From assembly GCA_036382395.1 (NCBI GenBank), contig DASVHW010000426.1, positions 1 through 42,319 on the forward strand: 42,319 nucleotides of DNA, read 5' to 3'. The DNA comes from Candidatus Binatia bacterium. Its GTDB lineage: Bacteria > Desulfobacterota > Binatia > HRBIN30. Shown one piece after another: positions 22,685 through 30,770 of the stretch. Numbering within the stretch: position 1 is the first letter of the stretch; every line of letters starts with the position of its first letter. A program made the translations under genes and the position numbers. The notes under the pieces were generated by a model, which was given only the letters and a program-made list of their open reading frames with translations, was not told where the DNA came from and did not search any database.

Positions 22685-24265
22685 GTGAGCGTGCAAGCGT
22701 GGGAGTCTGACGGCGCCAGAGCAGGCCAGCATTCCCCCGCCACAACGTTCCCACGTTGGCACAGATCCACGCTCCCACAGCTTACTGCCGCTGGGCTCAG
22801 CGGCGTACTGATCGCAGCGTGCTTTTTGTGGTTCGAGCTGTTTCCGCTCGCGTGGGTGGCGTTCGTCCCATTCTTGTGGGCGATCCGCCGGGTCGCCACG
22901 GCCCGTGAAGCAGCCCGGGTCGGTTTGGTCGCGGGGGTGGCGACCAACCTGCCGGCCTTCTACTGGCTCGTCTACACCATCCACGTATTCGGTGGCTTCA
23001 GCTACCCCGTCGCCCTCTTCTTCTACGCCTGCCTGACGCTGTTCGCCGCCCTCGAGTTCGTGGTGTTCGCGCTCGCCTTGGCGCGAACGGGACCGGGTCC
23101 GTTTGGGCTGGCGGTGCCGATTCTCTGGGTGACGCTGGAGTTTTTCTACCCCAACGTGTTCCCCTGGCGCATGGCCAACTGCCAATTGCACGCGCCGGTG
23201 CTGATGCAGATCGGTGATCTCACCGGGCCGTTCGGCTTGAGCTTCGTGATGCTGTGGAGTTCAGCTGCGCTGGCGCTGTTGTTCGATCGCCCCCGCCGGT
23301 TTGGTCCGTTGCTCGGAGCGGCGACGGCGGCACTGGCCGTGGCGCTGTACGGCATGATGCGGCTGCCGGCCATCGATCGCGCCATGGCGGCGGCCCCAAC
23401 GGTCCGTGTCGGCTTGGTGCAAGGCAACGTGGGGATCAAGCAGAAGGGCGATGTCCGCTACTTCGAAATCAATCTGGAGACCTACCAGCAGCTGTCGGAA
23501 GACCAGCAAGAACACCTCGACGTCATCGTCTGGCCGGAAACGGTTTCGCAGCGTTGGGTGGAGGTTGGCACGACGCGACTCGAGGCCAAGGACAACCCGT
23601 TTGCCGATCTGCAGACCCACCTCATCTTCGGCGGTCTTGCCTTTCGTGGGCGCGGACGCAACCAGGCCGACGAGTTCAACAGTGCGTTTCTCATGGGTCC
23701 GGGCGGCGTGGTGCTCGACCGCTACGACAAGCACATCCTGATGCCGTTCGGGGAGTACATCCCCCTGGCGTCGTACTTCCCGGCGATTTATTCGCTCAGC
23801 CCGGAGACCGGAAGTTTCACCGCCGGCACAGGCGTTGCTGTCTTCGATGTTCCGGGCAAGGTGCGGATCGGCCAGTTGATCTGCTACGAAGATCTTCTGG
23901 CGTCGATGTCGCGCCATGCCACGGCAGCGGGTGCGGAGGTGCTACTGAACATTCTGAATGATGCGTGGTACGGCAACACGGCGGCCCCGTATCAGCATCA
24001 AGCCTTGGCCCTCTGGCGGGCAATCGAAAATCGCCGCTACCTGCTGCGCGGATCGAACTCTGGCGTGACCAGTATCATAGATGCGGCGGGCCGGGTGGTT
24101 GCGGAAGGGGGCTTGTTCCACGCTGAAGTCGTCACCGGTACGGTGCGCCGTTTGCAGGTGCAGACCTTTTACACGCGATTCGGTGATGCTTTCGCCTGGT
24201 TGGTGACGGTGGCAGCGGTGGCGCTGCTGTGGCGTGGCCGGCGTCGCTTGATCGCTGGTGGTTGA
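22685..24265 (+). CDS. lnt: Apolipoprotein N-acyltransferase
   Basis: A 526-residue inner-membrane enzyme that N-acylates the terminal cysteine of lipoproteins, a step specific to diderm bacteria (and some actinobacteria). About six N-terminal helices precede a periplasmic nitrilase-like domain. The catalytic triad is complete: Glu in DVIVWPETVS, Lys in RYDKHILMPFGEYIPL and Cys in LICYEDLL. NILNDAWYGNTAAPYQH, the conserved substrate-loop segment, follows, and a last helix closes the protein. The GTG start at 22685 lies 20 bases after the cold-shock gene and may be co-transcribed. Its last 97 bases overlap antisense with the C-terminus of the convergent serine hydrolase. Confidence 0.95.
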   Translation: MSVQAWESDGARAGQHSPATTFPRWHRSTLPQLTAAGLSGVLIAACFLWFELFPLAWVAFVPFLWAIRRVATAREAARVGLVAGVATNLPAFYWLVYTIHVFGGFSYPVALFFYACLTLFAALEFVVFALALARTGPGPFGLAVPILWVTLEFFYPNVFPWRMANCQLHAPVLMQIGDLTGPFGLSFVMLWSSAALALLFDRPRRFGPLLGAATAALAVALYGMMRLPAIDRAMAAAPTVRVGLVQGNVGIKQKGDVRYFEINLETYQQLSEDQQEHLDVIVWPETVSQRWVEVGTTRLEAKDNPFADLQTHLIFGGLAFRGRGRNQADEFNSAFLMGPGGVVLDRYDKHILMPFGEYIPLASYFPAIYSLSPETGSFTAGTGVAVFDVPGKVRIGQLICYEDLLASMSRHATAAGAEVLLNILNDAWYGNTAAPYQHQALALWRAIENRRYLLRGSNSGVTSIIDAAGRVVAEGGLFHAEVVTGTVRRLQVQTFYTRFGDAFAWLVTVAAVALLWRGRRRLIAGG

Positions 24266-25518
24266 CCGGTCGGCAAACGTTCCTTCGGGCACGCGCGCCC
24301 GATCTCCCGCAAGATATTATAAACGTAATACAACTCCGGATAGACCAAGGGTTTGCCGCTGGTCATGAGGGCGGCGGCCACTTGGCGCTCCGGGTCAGCC
24401 CATGACAGGATGTTGGTGAACCCGAGATGGCCGAAGGCATGCTCGGTGTCGGGGCCGTACAAGCTGAACCACTTCGTCCCCAGCATGAACCCCATGGCGT
24501 ATCGGATGGGCAGGCCGAGGGTGAAGTCCAGCTCGAAATACGACTGCTCCGCCGTCGCGCGTTGGATCGTTCGCGGGTCCAAGATGCGCACGCCGTCGAG
24601 CTCCCCGCCGTTGAGCAGGAGCTGATAGAAACGGCTCGCCTCGTTGGCCGTCGCCACGATGTTGGCGGACGGAATGATGCTGGTCAGAAACCGCGGATCG
24701 TTGGAGAGCTCTACCGCAGCGCGGAATTCGACGCCAAAGGCTCGTCGCAGCAGCGTGGAGAGTGGGGGCAACGGTGGCGGCCCGGTGAAGTAGTTGGTGG
24801 CAACTTGTTTGGCGTCGCGGCGCCGCACGCCGTAATTCATCCAGCGGAAGCCGAGCGGCCGCAGGATCGTTTCGCCGAGCACGGTACGAATGTCCTTCCC
24901 GGTGACCCGCCGTACGACTTCGCCGAGGATGAAGCCGCCGGAGATGGCGTGGTACGCGAGCTGGCGCCCGGCCCGTGACGTCGGTTGCGCGTCGCAGAAA
25001 ATCTGCACGATCCTTTCGGGATGATCGAGCCGATCCAACTCCATGACCTCGGGCGACAGGTTTGGGATCCCGGCACGGTGCGTGAGCACGTGACGGATGG
25101 TGATCCATTCCTTGTGGTGCCCAGCAAACTCCGGGATGTACTCGCACACCCGATCGTCGAGGCGGATGAGATTCCGCTCGTCGAGCAGATGGACGACCAT
25201 CGCCGTCACCGCCTTGGCTGCCGAGAAGATGGTGAATGGGGTGGCCGGTGTGGCCAGCACCTTTGGGGCGTCCGGCGCATCGTGAGGACCGTTCCCAGAG
25301 GCATGGCCGATGGCGCGATCGATGAGGATCTGGCCGCGTCGGCGGACACACAGCTGGATAGCGGGGTGCACACCGCTCTCATACAGGCGCTCGACCGCCC
25401 TCCAAATCTGTGCCACCGCTGGCGGCTTGACACCCACCTCGCGTGGTTTGATCTCGGCCTGCTTGGAGGTGACCGCCTCCAACGATGAGGGCACGCGGCA
25501 GGTCGTGATGAACGGCAT
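24169..25518 (-). CDS. Serine hydrolase, beta-lactamase class C/esterase family
   Basis: A 449-residue member of the penicillin-binding-like serine hydrolases (EstB/AmpC fold). The SxxK motif is SAAK (residues 99-102) in FTIFSAAKAVTAMVVHLL. A tyrosine motif is present in LAYHAISGGFILGEVV, and HLGFTN follows in place of KTG. LDDRVCEYIPEF and ITIRHVLTHRAGIPNL are typical of the esterase branch, so ester or peptide hydrolysis is likely and beta-lactam resistance is not. No signal peptide is seen. ATG 25518 is used; a GTG at 25524 is possible. The last 30 or so residues are Arg/Ala/Thr-rich and fall on the antisense strand of lnt. It is divergent from the YCF48-MMPL unit. Confidence 0.86.
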   Translation of the reverse strand: MPFITTCRVPSSLEAVTSKQAEIKPREVGVKPPAVAQIWRAVERLYESGVHPAIQLCVRRRGQILIDRAIGHASGNGPHDAPDAPKVLATPATPFTIFSAAKAVTAMVVHLLDERNLIRLDDRVCEYIPEFAGHHKEWITIRHVLTHRAGIPNLSPEVMELDRLDHPERIVQIFCDAQPTSRAGRQLAYHAISGGFILGEVVRRVTGKDIRTVLGETILRPLGFRWMNYGVRRRDAKQVATNYFTGPPPLPPLSTLLRRAFGVEFRAAVELSNDPRFLTSIIPSANIVATANEASRFYQLLLNGGELDGVRILDPRTIQRATAEQSYFELDFTLGLPIRYAMGFMLGTKWFSLYGPDTEHAFGHLGFTNILSWADPERQVAAALMTSGKPLVYPELYYVYNILREIGRACPKERLPTGQPPAIKRRRPRHSSATAATVTNQAKASPNRV

Positions 25519-25647
25519 CCGCACGGGTTCGTTTTAGCCGATCGATGGCTGAATCGCGAATCCCACATTTTCTTCTTGTCGGGCACTGACTGCGCACAGT
25601 ATGATCCGCCCTTAGTACGCGGGTACCATCTGCCCTAGGCAGTAAGA

Positions 25648-25677
25648 TTGACATGAATCGCTTGCCTGACTTATAAA
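25648..25677 (+). promoter_or_regulatory. Strong sigma-70 promoter of the YCF48-MMPL unit
   Basis: TTGACA (25648-25653, consensus), an 18-base spacer and TATAAA (25672-25677). Among the best promoters in the window. Transcription would start near 25684, which bears on the start codon of the gene downstream. Confidence 0.65.
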
Positions 25678-25692
25678 GCGCGAGGTTTTCCG

Positions 25693-26760
25693 GTGAGTGG
25701 AGGCGACCTGAAAAAGTCGATGATTGAGAATTACGCGCTAAGGGTGGCAAGTCGTGTCGCCGTGGTTCTTGTTCTGACCGTCATGGCGGTCTCCCGGGCT
25801 GGCGCCGCACCGCACAACGGCGTTCGCATCACGGACAACTTGTACGGGGCGCGCTTCGTGGATGCCGACAACGGGTGGACCGTGGGCGCCTTCGGGACGA
25901 TTTTCCGAACTCGCGACGGGGGCAAGACGTGGCGGCCGCAGGTGTCGCATACCACCGAACTGCTCTTCAGCGTCGACTTTGCTGATGCGCGGCATGGGTG
26001 GATCACGGGACGGTCCGGTCTGATCCTGCACACCAGTGACGGCGGCGACACCTGGCAGACGCAGCACTCGGGCACCGACCGACATTTGTTCGACCTCAAG
26101 GCCATCGACCAACAACACGTGTGGGCGGTCGGCGACTGGGGCACGGTCATGGCCACCCGTGACGGGGGTACGACGTGGGAAAACCACTCGCTGGAGCGCG
26201 ACGTGATTCTCAACGCCCAGTCCTGGGCGGATCCGGATCACGGCTGGATCGTCGGTGAGGCAGGCGCCATTGTTGCCACCGGAGACGGCGGCAAGACATG
26301 GAACGAGCAGCCCAGCGGTATCGAGAAGTCACTGTTCGGGGTGTACTTCTCCGACATCCACCAGGGATGGGCGGTCGGTCTGGATGGCATCATTCTCCGT
26401 ACGGTGGACGGCGGCCAGACCTGGAAGGCCCAACAGGGTTCGACCGAGGTTGGGGCGTTGGAACAGGTCGGTTTTCAGGAAGCCCTGGGTAATCCGAGCC
26501 TGTACGACGTCAAGGTGTCGGGAAAGTACGGTTACGTCGTCGGCGACATCGGCGCCGTGCTCGTCAGCGAGGACGGCGGCGCCACTTGGCAGCGCAAAGA
26601 TATGCCCGCCGAGTGGCGGTTACGGTGGATCCGTTCGGTTTCCCTCGTGAACGGCACCCATGGGGCCCTCGTGGGCGCCAATGGCCTCACGCTTCGGATC
26701 GTAGGCAACGAAGTCAAAATGCCAGAGGTAGAAGAGCATGCTCTCGAAGCGACTCATTGA
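25693..26760 (+). CDS. YCF48-like (BNR-repeat) exported beta-propeller protein
   Basis: A 355-residue protein with an N-terminal signal segment (LRVASRVAVVLVLTVMAVS, cleaved near RAGA-APH) and six repeats, each ending in a DGG-x-TW motif: DGGKTW, DGGDTW, DGGTTW, DGGKTW, DGGQTW, DGGATW. Each is preceded by a GWxVG-type turn. This matches the YCF48/HCF136-like seven-bladed propellers. Two starts are possible: GTG 25693 (GAGG 7 bases ahead) or ATG 25720, which fits the predicted transcription start better. Its 3' end overlaps the MMPL gene by 23 bases, so the two proteins are made together. YCF48 proteins next to MMPL transporters recur in several proteobacteria, suggesting a periplasmic accessory factor for the exporter. 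Confidence 0.85.
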   Translation: MSGGDLKKSMIENYALRVASRVAVVLVLTVMAVSRAGAAPHNGVRITDNLYGARFVDADNGWTVGAFGTIFRTRDGGKTWRPQVSHTTELLFSVDFADARHGWITGRSGLILHTSDGGDTWQTQHSGTDRHLFDLKAIDQQHVWAVGDWGTVMATRDGGTTWENHSLERDVILNAQSWADPDHGWIVGEAGAIVATGDGGKTWNEQPSGIEKSLFGVYFSDIHQGWAVGLDGIILRTVDGGQTWKAQQGSTEVGALEQVGFQEALGNPSLYDVKVSGKYGYVVGDIGAVLVSEDGGATWQRKDMPAEWRLRWIRSVSLVNGTHGALVGANGLTLRIVGNEVKMPEVEEHALEATH

Positions 26761-29131
26761 GCGCTACCTGAAGTTTCTGCTGCGCCGCCGGGTGCCGATC
26801 TCGATCGCCATCGGCATCGGTACCCTGTTCTTCGTGTGGTTCACCGCCATGCGGCTGACCATCTTCACCAACTTCTTCGATCTCTACCCACCGCGGCACC
26901 CGTACATTCAGTTGTATACCAAGTACCGCAGCATGTTCGGGACCGCCAACTCGCTGGTCATGGTGCTGGAGGTCAAACAGGGCACCATTTTCAGCAGCAC
27001 GGAGACCATCGAGAAGATCAACCGCATCACCCTCGACCTGCTGCACAACGTCCCGGGCGTCAACGGCGAGCAGGTCATCTCGATCACGCACCCGAAGCTG
27101 AAGACCACGTTGACCTCCGGCTCCGGGATCAAGGTCGTACCGTTGATCTATCCGCGCTTGCCGCGCGACCAGGAGGACCTCGAGTTCCTGCGCCAGAAGA
27201 TCTACAGCACGGAGGGCGTGCGCGGGTTCTTCGTCTCAGCCGACGACAAGGCCACGCTGATCTCGGCCGGCTTCTGGGAAGAGTACTTCGATCTCACCAC
27301 CATGTGGCAGAAGATCCAGGAGATCGTCGCGCGCGAGGAGGCGGACGGCACCGTCAAGATTTATGTCGCCGGCCCGCCTGTGCTGTACGCCTACTTCAAT
27401 GAATCCGTCTCCAAGATGAAGTACGTGTTCGCGGCGACCGGCCTGGCCATGGTCCTGCTGCTGTGGTTTTACTTCCGCAGCTTTCAGGGCGTCATCATTC
27501 CGGTGTTCTCGGGCCTAATGAGCGCCATCTGGGGTCTCGGGTTTGCCGGGCTCTGTGGATTCACGATCGATCCGCTGGTGCTGGTGGTCTTCGTGCTCAT
27601 CACGGCACGCGCCCTCAGCCATTCGGTGCAGTCGATGGAGCGCTATCACGAGGTCTACCACTCGTGCCACGACAAACATACGGCGATCATGCGCTCCTAC
27701 ATCAGCCTGTACAGCCCGGCGTTGGTATCGATCATGGCCGACGGCCTGGCCATCCTGACGATCGCCGTGGCCAGCATTCCACTGATGCAGAAGCTCGCTT
27801 TCGTCGCCAGCTTCTGGATCATCAGCATCTTTCTCAGCGTGGTCACGCTGCACCCGATAATTTTGTCCTACGTCAATCCGCCGAAGGATCCGCTGCCGGG
27901 ACGCCGCCTCTCCGACTCACTGTACGAAGGGGTGAGCCGCGGCCTCATTGCGCTGGGCACGGGCCGCATGCGCTGGGTTGTGGTTGGCAGCTTCGCCATC
28001 GTCATGGCCTTCGGCTTGTACTTCGCCCATCAGCTCAAGACCGGCGACTCCAACATCGGTGAAGCCCTGCTCTACCACGACCATCCCTACAACCAGGCCA
28101 TGGCCAAGCTGAGCGAGAAGTTCGTCGGTGCCAGTCAGCTGGTGATCATCGCCGAGGGCAAGAAACCCGAAGCGATCAAGGACGCGGCCGCCCTCAACAA
28201 CATCGATCTCTTCGCGCGCCACATGGCGCAGAGCGAAGGGGCCGGCGGCGCGCTCACCGCCGGGACGTTGCTGAAAAAAATCTACCGGACCTTCCACGAA
28301 GGCGACCCAAAGTGGGAAATGCTGCCGACCCGTGACGACTATGTCGGCCAGTTGTTCTTCCTCATCACCTCGGGCACCAGCCGCGGTGAAATGGACCGCT
28401 TCTTCAGCCCCGACTATACCAACGCCACCATCACCGTGTTCTACAAGAACTACAACAACGAGATCATTCACGACGCCATCAGCCGCGCCAAGGCCTACAT
28501 CGCCGAGAACAGCCGCCCACAAGACAGCGTGCGCTATCTCCTCGCCGGCGGCCTGCTCGGCATCTTGGCGGCCTCCAACGAAGAAGTGGAATGGTCGTAC
28601 CGCGTCAACGTGCCGCTCATCTTTTTCGTGGTGTTTCTACTCAGCTTCGCCACCTACCGCTCCGTGGTCGGGGCGCTGATCGTGATGATCCCGTCACTGG
28701 TCGCACAGCCGCTCTCGGAAGCGGTGATGTACCTGGTAGGCATCGACTTCAATATCAACTCGCTGCCAGTGGCTGCCGTGGGCATCGGCATCGGAATTGA
28801 TTACGGGTATTACGTGCTCAGCCGGATCATCGAAGAGTATGAGCTGACCAACGACTTCGACGAAGCCAACCGCCGGGCCATTGCGACCACCGGCAAGGCG
28901 ATCATTTTTACTGGCACGACGCTCGTGGTGAGTGTGATCTTCTGGCTCTTCTTCCCGCTGAAGTTCGAAGCGGAAATGGCCTTCCTCCTGATGATGCTGA
29001 TGGTCTTCCACGCCATCGGCGCGCTGGTGTTCATCCCGGCGCTGGTGTCGTTGCTGCGGCCGCGCTTCGCGGTCGAACGGGCAGCGCAGCGCGTCCAACA
29101 GTTGGCGGCGCAGGCAGGGGCCCAAGGCTAG
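26738..29131 (+). CDS. MMPL/RND family transporter
   Basis: A 797-residue inner-membrane transporter of the resistance-nodulation-division superfamily, MMPL type. It has two repeats, each with one helix, a large periplasmic loop and five further helices: helix 1 at about residues 21-38, loop to about 230, helices to 380, then the second half. FSGLMSAIWGLGFAGLCGF and VAAVGIGIGIDYGYYVLSR are the helix-4-like segments; the second carries the acidic proton-relay residue typical of RND proteins. Small substrates such as lipids, hopanoids or solvents are usual for the group. It overlaps the preceding YCF48 gene by 23 bases and ends before a 198-base intergenic region. The substrate is unknown. Confidence 0.9.
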   Translation: MLSKRLIERYLKFLLRRRVPISIAIGIGTLFFVWFTAMRLTIFTNFFDLYPPRHPYIQLYTKYRSMFGTANSLVMVLEVKQGTIFSSTETIEKINRITLDLLHNVPGVNGEQVISITHPKLKTTLTSGSGIKVVPLIYPRLPRDQEDLEFLRQKIYSTEGVRGFFVSADDKATLISAGFWEEYFDLTTMWQKIQEIVAREEADGTVKIYVAGPPVLYAYFNESVSKMKYVFAATGLAMVLLLWFYFRSFQGVIIPVFSGLMSAIWGLGFAGLCGFTIDPLVLVVFVLITARALSHSVQSMERYHEVYHSCHDKHTAIMRSYISLYSPALVSIMADGLAILTIAVASIPLMQKLAFVASFWIISIFLSVVTLHPIILSYVNPPKDPLPGRRLSDSLYEGVSRGLIALGTGRMRWVVVGSFAIVMAFGLYFAHQLKTGDSNIGEALLYHDHPYNQAMAKLSEKFVGASQLVIIAEGKKPEAIKDAAALNNIDLFARHMAQSEGAGGALTAGTLLKKIYRTFHEGDPKWEMLPTRDDYVGQLFFLITSGTSRGEMDRFFSPDYTNATITVFYKNYNNEIIHDAISRAKAYIAENSRPQDSVRYLLAGGLLGILAASNEEVEWSYRVNVPLIFFVVFLLSFATYRSVVGALIVMIPSLVAQPLSEAVMYLVGIDFNINSLPVAAVGIGIGIDYGYYVLSRIIEEYELTNDFDEANRRAIATTGKAIIFTGTTLVVSVIFWLFFPLKFEAEMAFLLMMLMVFHAIGALVFIPALVSLLRPRFAVERAAQRVQQLAAQAGAQG

Positions 29132-29167
29132 CTTCTTCCGTCCCCTGAGAGCCTTACGACGCGGAGT

Positions 29168-29194
29168 CCCACGCTCGCTTGCCGCGGGCGTGGG
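29168..29194 (+). terminator. Hairpin after the MMPL gene
   Basis: CCCACGC and GCGTGGG form a 7-base stem with a 13-base loop, about 40 bases after the MMPL stop. There is no T-tract directly after it, so any terminator would be weak or Rho-assisted. Nothing else was recognised between 29195 and 29292. Confidence 0.35.
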
Positions 29195-29292
29195 CGATCA
29201 CGAGCAGCCTACGTTGTTTTCCCGGAAGTCCCTGAAGAACTGAGTGACTCCCCGCCTTCACGAAGTCGGCCCGACGGTCGACCATGTCCGGC

Positions 29293-29321
29293 TTGACGAT
29301 TCGAGCAATTACTCTTAGATT
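29293..29321 (+). promoter_or_regulatory. Predicted promoter of the merR-men operon
   Basis: TTGACG (29293-29298), 17 bases and TAGATT (29316-29321). The ATG of merR is at 29330, about where transcription would begin, so the mRNA may be leaderless. The normal 17-base spacer contrasts with the 19-20 bases of promoters that classical MerR proteins activate by DNA distortion. Confidence 0.55.
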
Positions 29322-29329
29322 ACCTGCTC

Positions 29330-30076
29330 ATGGAATACCGGGTGGAGGAGCTGGCTGCGGCAGCTGCGGTTCGCGTCGACACGATCCGGTTTTATCAGAC
29401 TAAGGGATTGCTGCCGCTACCGCGGCGCGTGAAGCGGGTTGCGGTGTACTCGCAGGAGCACCTGTCGCTGCTCAAGCGGATACGGCGCTACCAGTCGCAA
29501 GGACTCAGTCTGGCCGTGATCAAGCGCCTGCTGCTTGCTGGCTCGCACTCCCGTGCCGATGCTTTGCTGGTGGCCGTTGCGGAGGAGAGCGGCGAGCGTG
29601 GGCTCAGCCGAATGCAGCTAGCGGCCATGTCGGGAGTGCCGGAGCCGCTCCTGGCCTCGCTGGAGGCGGCGGGGCTCCTCAATCCGGCGGCGGTGGAGGG
29701 CGAAGCCCGCTACGGCGAGGCCGATCTCCAAATGGTGCGTGCCGGGCTCGAGATCTTGCAGCAAGGGTTTCCACTCGACGAGCTGCTGCGTGTGGCCATC
29801 GAGCATGCGCAGCAAATGGGGCACACCGTCGACAACGCCATCGCACTGTTCGATCGTTACGTTCGCAAGGCCGGGAAGACCGACGTGGCAGCTGAGAAAG
29901 TGGCGGATGCGTTCCGCCGACTGCTGCCAGCGGTAACCACCCTTGTTGCTTTGCACTTGCAACGCACCCTGCTCGGCCGCGCCTTGGATCGCCTGCGCCA
30001 GCACGGCGACCCGGAGGTGTATGAAGCGGCGGCCGCGGTGCTGCAGGCCGGACACTTGGAGGTCAAGTGGCGCTAG
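29330..30076 (+). CDS. MerR family regulator with a second HTH-like segment
   Basis: A 248-residue regulator. The N-terminal winged helix (residues 3-70) has the MerR signature VDTIRFYQTKGLLPLPRRVK and VYSQEHLSLLKRIRRYQSQG. A second segment at about 90-140 (LSRMQLAAMSGVPEPLLASL then GEARYGEADLQMVRAGLEI) looks like another helix-turn-helix with a wing. The C-terminal 100 residues are helical with no metal-binding cysteines. It is the first gene of the men operon, overlapping menG by 10 bases. It probably regulates menaquinone synthesis, and may be autoregulated given its position. The signal is unknown. Long MerR proteins of this layout occur in actinobacteria and deltaproteobacteria. Confidence 0.85.
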   Translation: MEYRVEELAAAAAVRVDTIRFYQTKGLLPLPRRVKRVAVYSQEHLSLLKRIRRYQSQGLSLAVIKRLLLAGSHSRADALLVAVAEESGERGLSRMQLAAMSGVPEPLLASLEAAGLLNPAAVEGEARYGEADLQMVRAGLEILQQGFPLDELLRVAIEHAQQMGHTVDNAIALFDRYVRKAGKTDVAAEKVADAFRRLLPAVTTLVALHLQRTLLGRALDRLRQHGDPEVYEAAAAVLQAGHLEVKWR

Positions 30077-30765
30077 GACTGCCACCGCTTGCCGAGAAGG
30101 CCGCCGTCGTGGAGGCGATGTTCGACCGCATTGCCCCGCGCTATGATCTGCTCAATCGGCTACTGACCTTGCGCCTCGATCAACGCTGGCGGCGCATGGT
30201 GGTTCGCCACGCGGCCATCGGCCCGCAAGATGTGGTGGTGGATCTTGGCTGCGGCACGGGCGATCTGTGCGCATTGGCGGCGGCGGCAGGGGCACGTGTA
30301 ATTGGCGTCGACTTCGCTGCCGGCATGCTGGTGGCCGCGCGCCGGCGCGGGCTGGCGATGCCGCTGGTGCGTGCCGATGCCGCGGTGCTGCCGCTCCCGC
30401 CCGCCTGCGCCAGCGTCGTGACCTCCGCCTTCGCCCTACGGAACTTCGTCTCGATTGCGCCAGTGTTGTCGGAAGCGGCGCGAGTGCTGCAACCGGGCGG
30501 CCGTCTCGCCCTGCTGGAAGTCGACCAGCCCTCCGGCGCGCTGACCCGGTGGGGGCACGACCTGTACTTCAAACGGCTCGTCCCCATCGTTGGAGCCCTG
30601 CTGTCGGATCCGGCGGCATACGCTTACCTGCCGCAATCCACGGCGTATCTTCCCCCCACCCCGCAACTCCTGCAGCTGGTCACCGCAGCCGGATTTTGCG
30701 GTGCGGTCAAACGCCGGCTCAGTGGGGGCATTGCGCAGCTGATCTTCGCGATCCGCCGTCAGTGA
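30067..30765 (+). CDS. menG: Demethylmenaquinone methyltransferase (UbiE/MenG)
   Basis: A 232-residue SAM-dependent C-methyltransferase, the last step of menaquinone synthesis. The N-terminal MFDRIAPRYDLLNRLLTL motif is the UbiE/MenG signature. DLGCGTGDLCALAAAAGA is SAM motif I, SAFALRNFVSI is the equivalent of FGLRNV, and LALLEVDQPSG follows. GTG 30067 overlaps the merR gene by 10 bases. menF starts 5 bases after the stop. The men context makes demethylmenaquinone the expected substrate; no ubiquinone genes are nearby. Confidence 0.92.
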   Translation: MALGLPPLAEKAAVVEAMFDRIAPRYDLLNRLLTLRLDQRWRRMVVRHAAIGPQDVVVDLGCGTGDLCALAAAAGARVIGVDFAAGMLVAARRRGLAMPLVRADAAVLPLPPACASVVTSAFALRNFVSIAPVLSEAARVLQPGGRLALLEVDQPSGALTRWGHDLYFKRLVPIVGALLSDPAAYAYLPQSTAYLPPTPQLLQLVTAAGFCGAVKRRLSGGIAQLIFAIRRQ

Positions 30766-30770
30766 GAACC

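Noticed and set aside
24169-25518. Antibiotic-resistance beta-lactamase
   Set aside because: The SxxK motif is shared by a large esterase/peptidase family; there is no signal peptide and no KTG, so a resistance role is not supported.
25900-26600. DNA tandem repeats in the YCF48 gene
   Set aside because: The repeats are at the protein level (DGG-x-TW blades). The nucleotide copies have diverged and need no separate repeat annotation.
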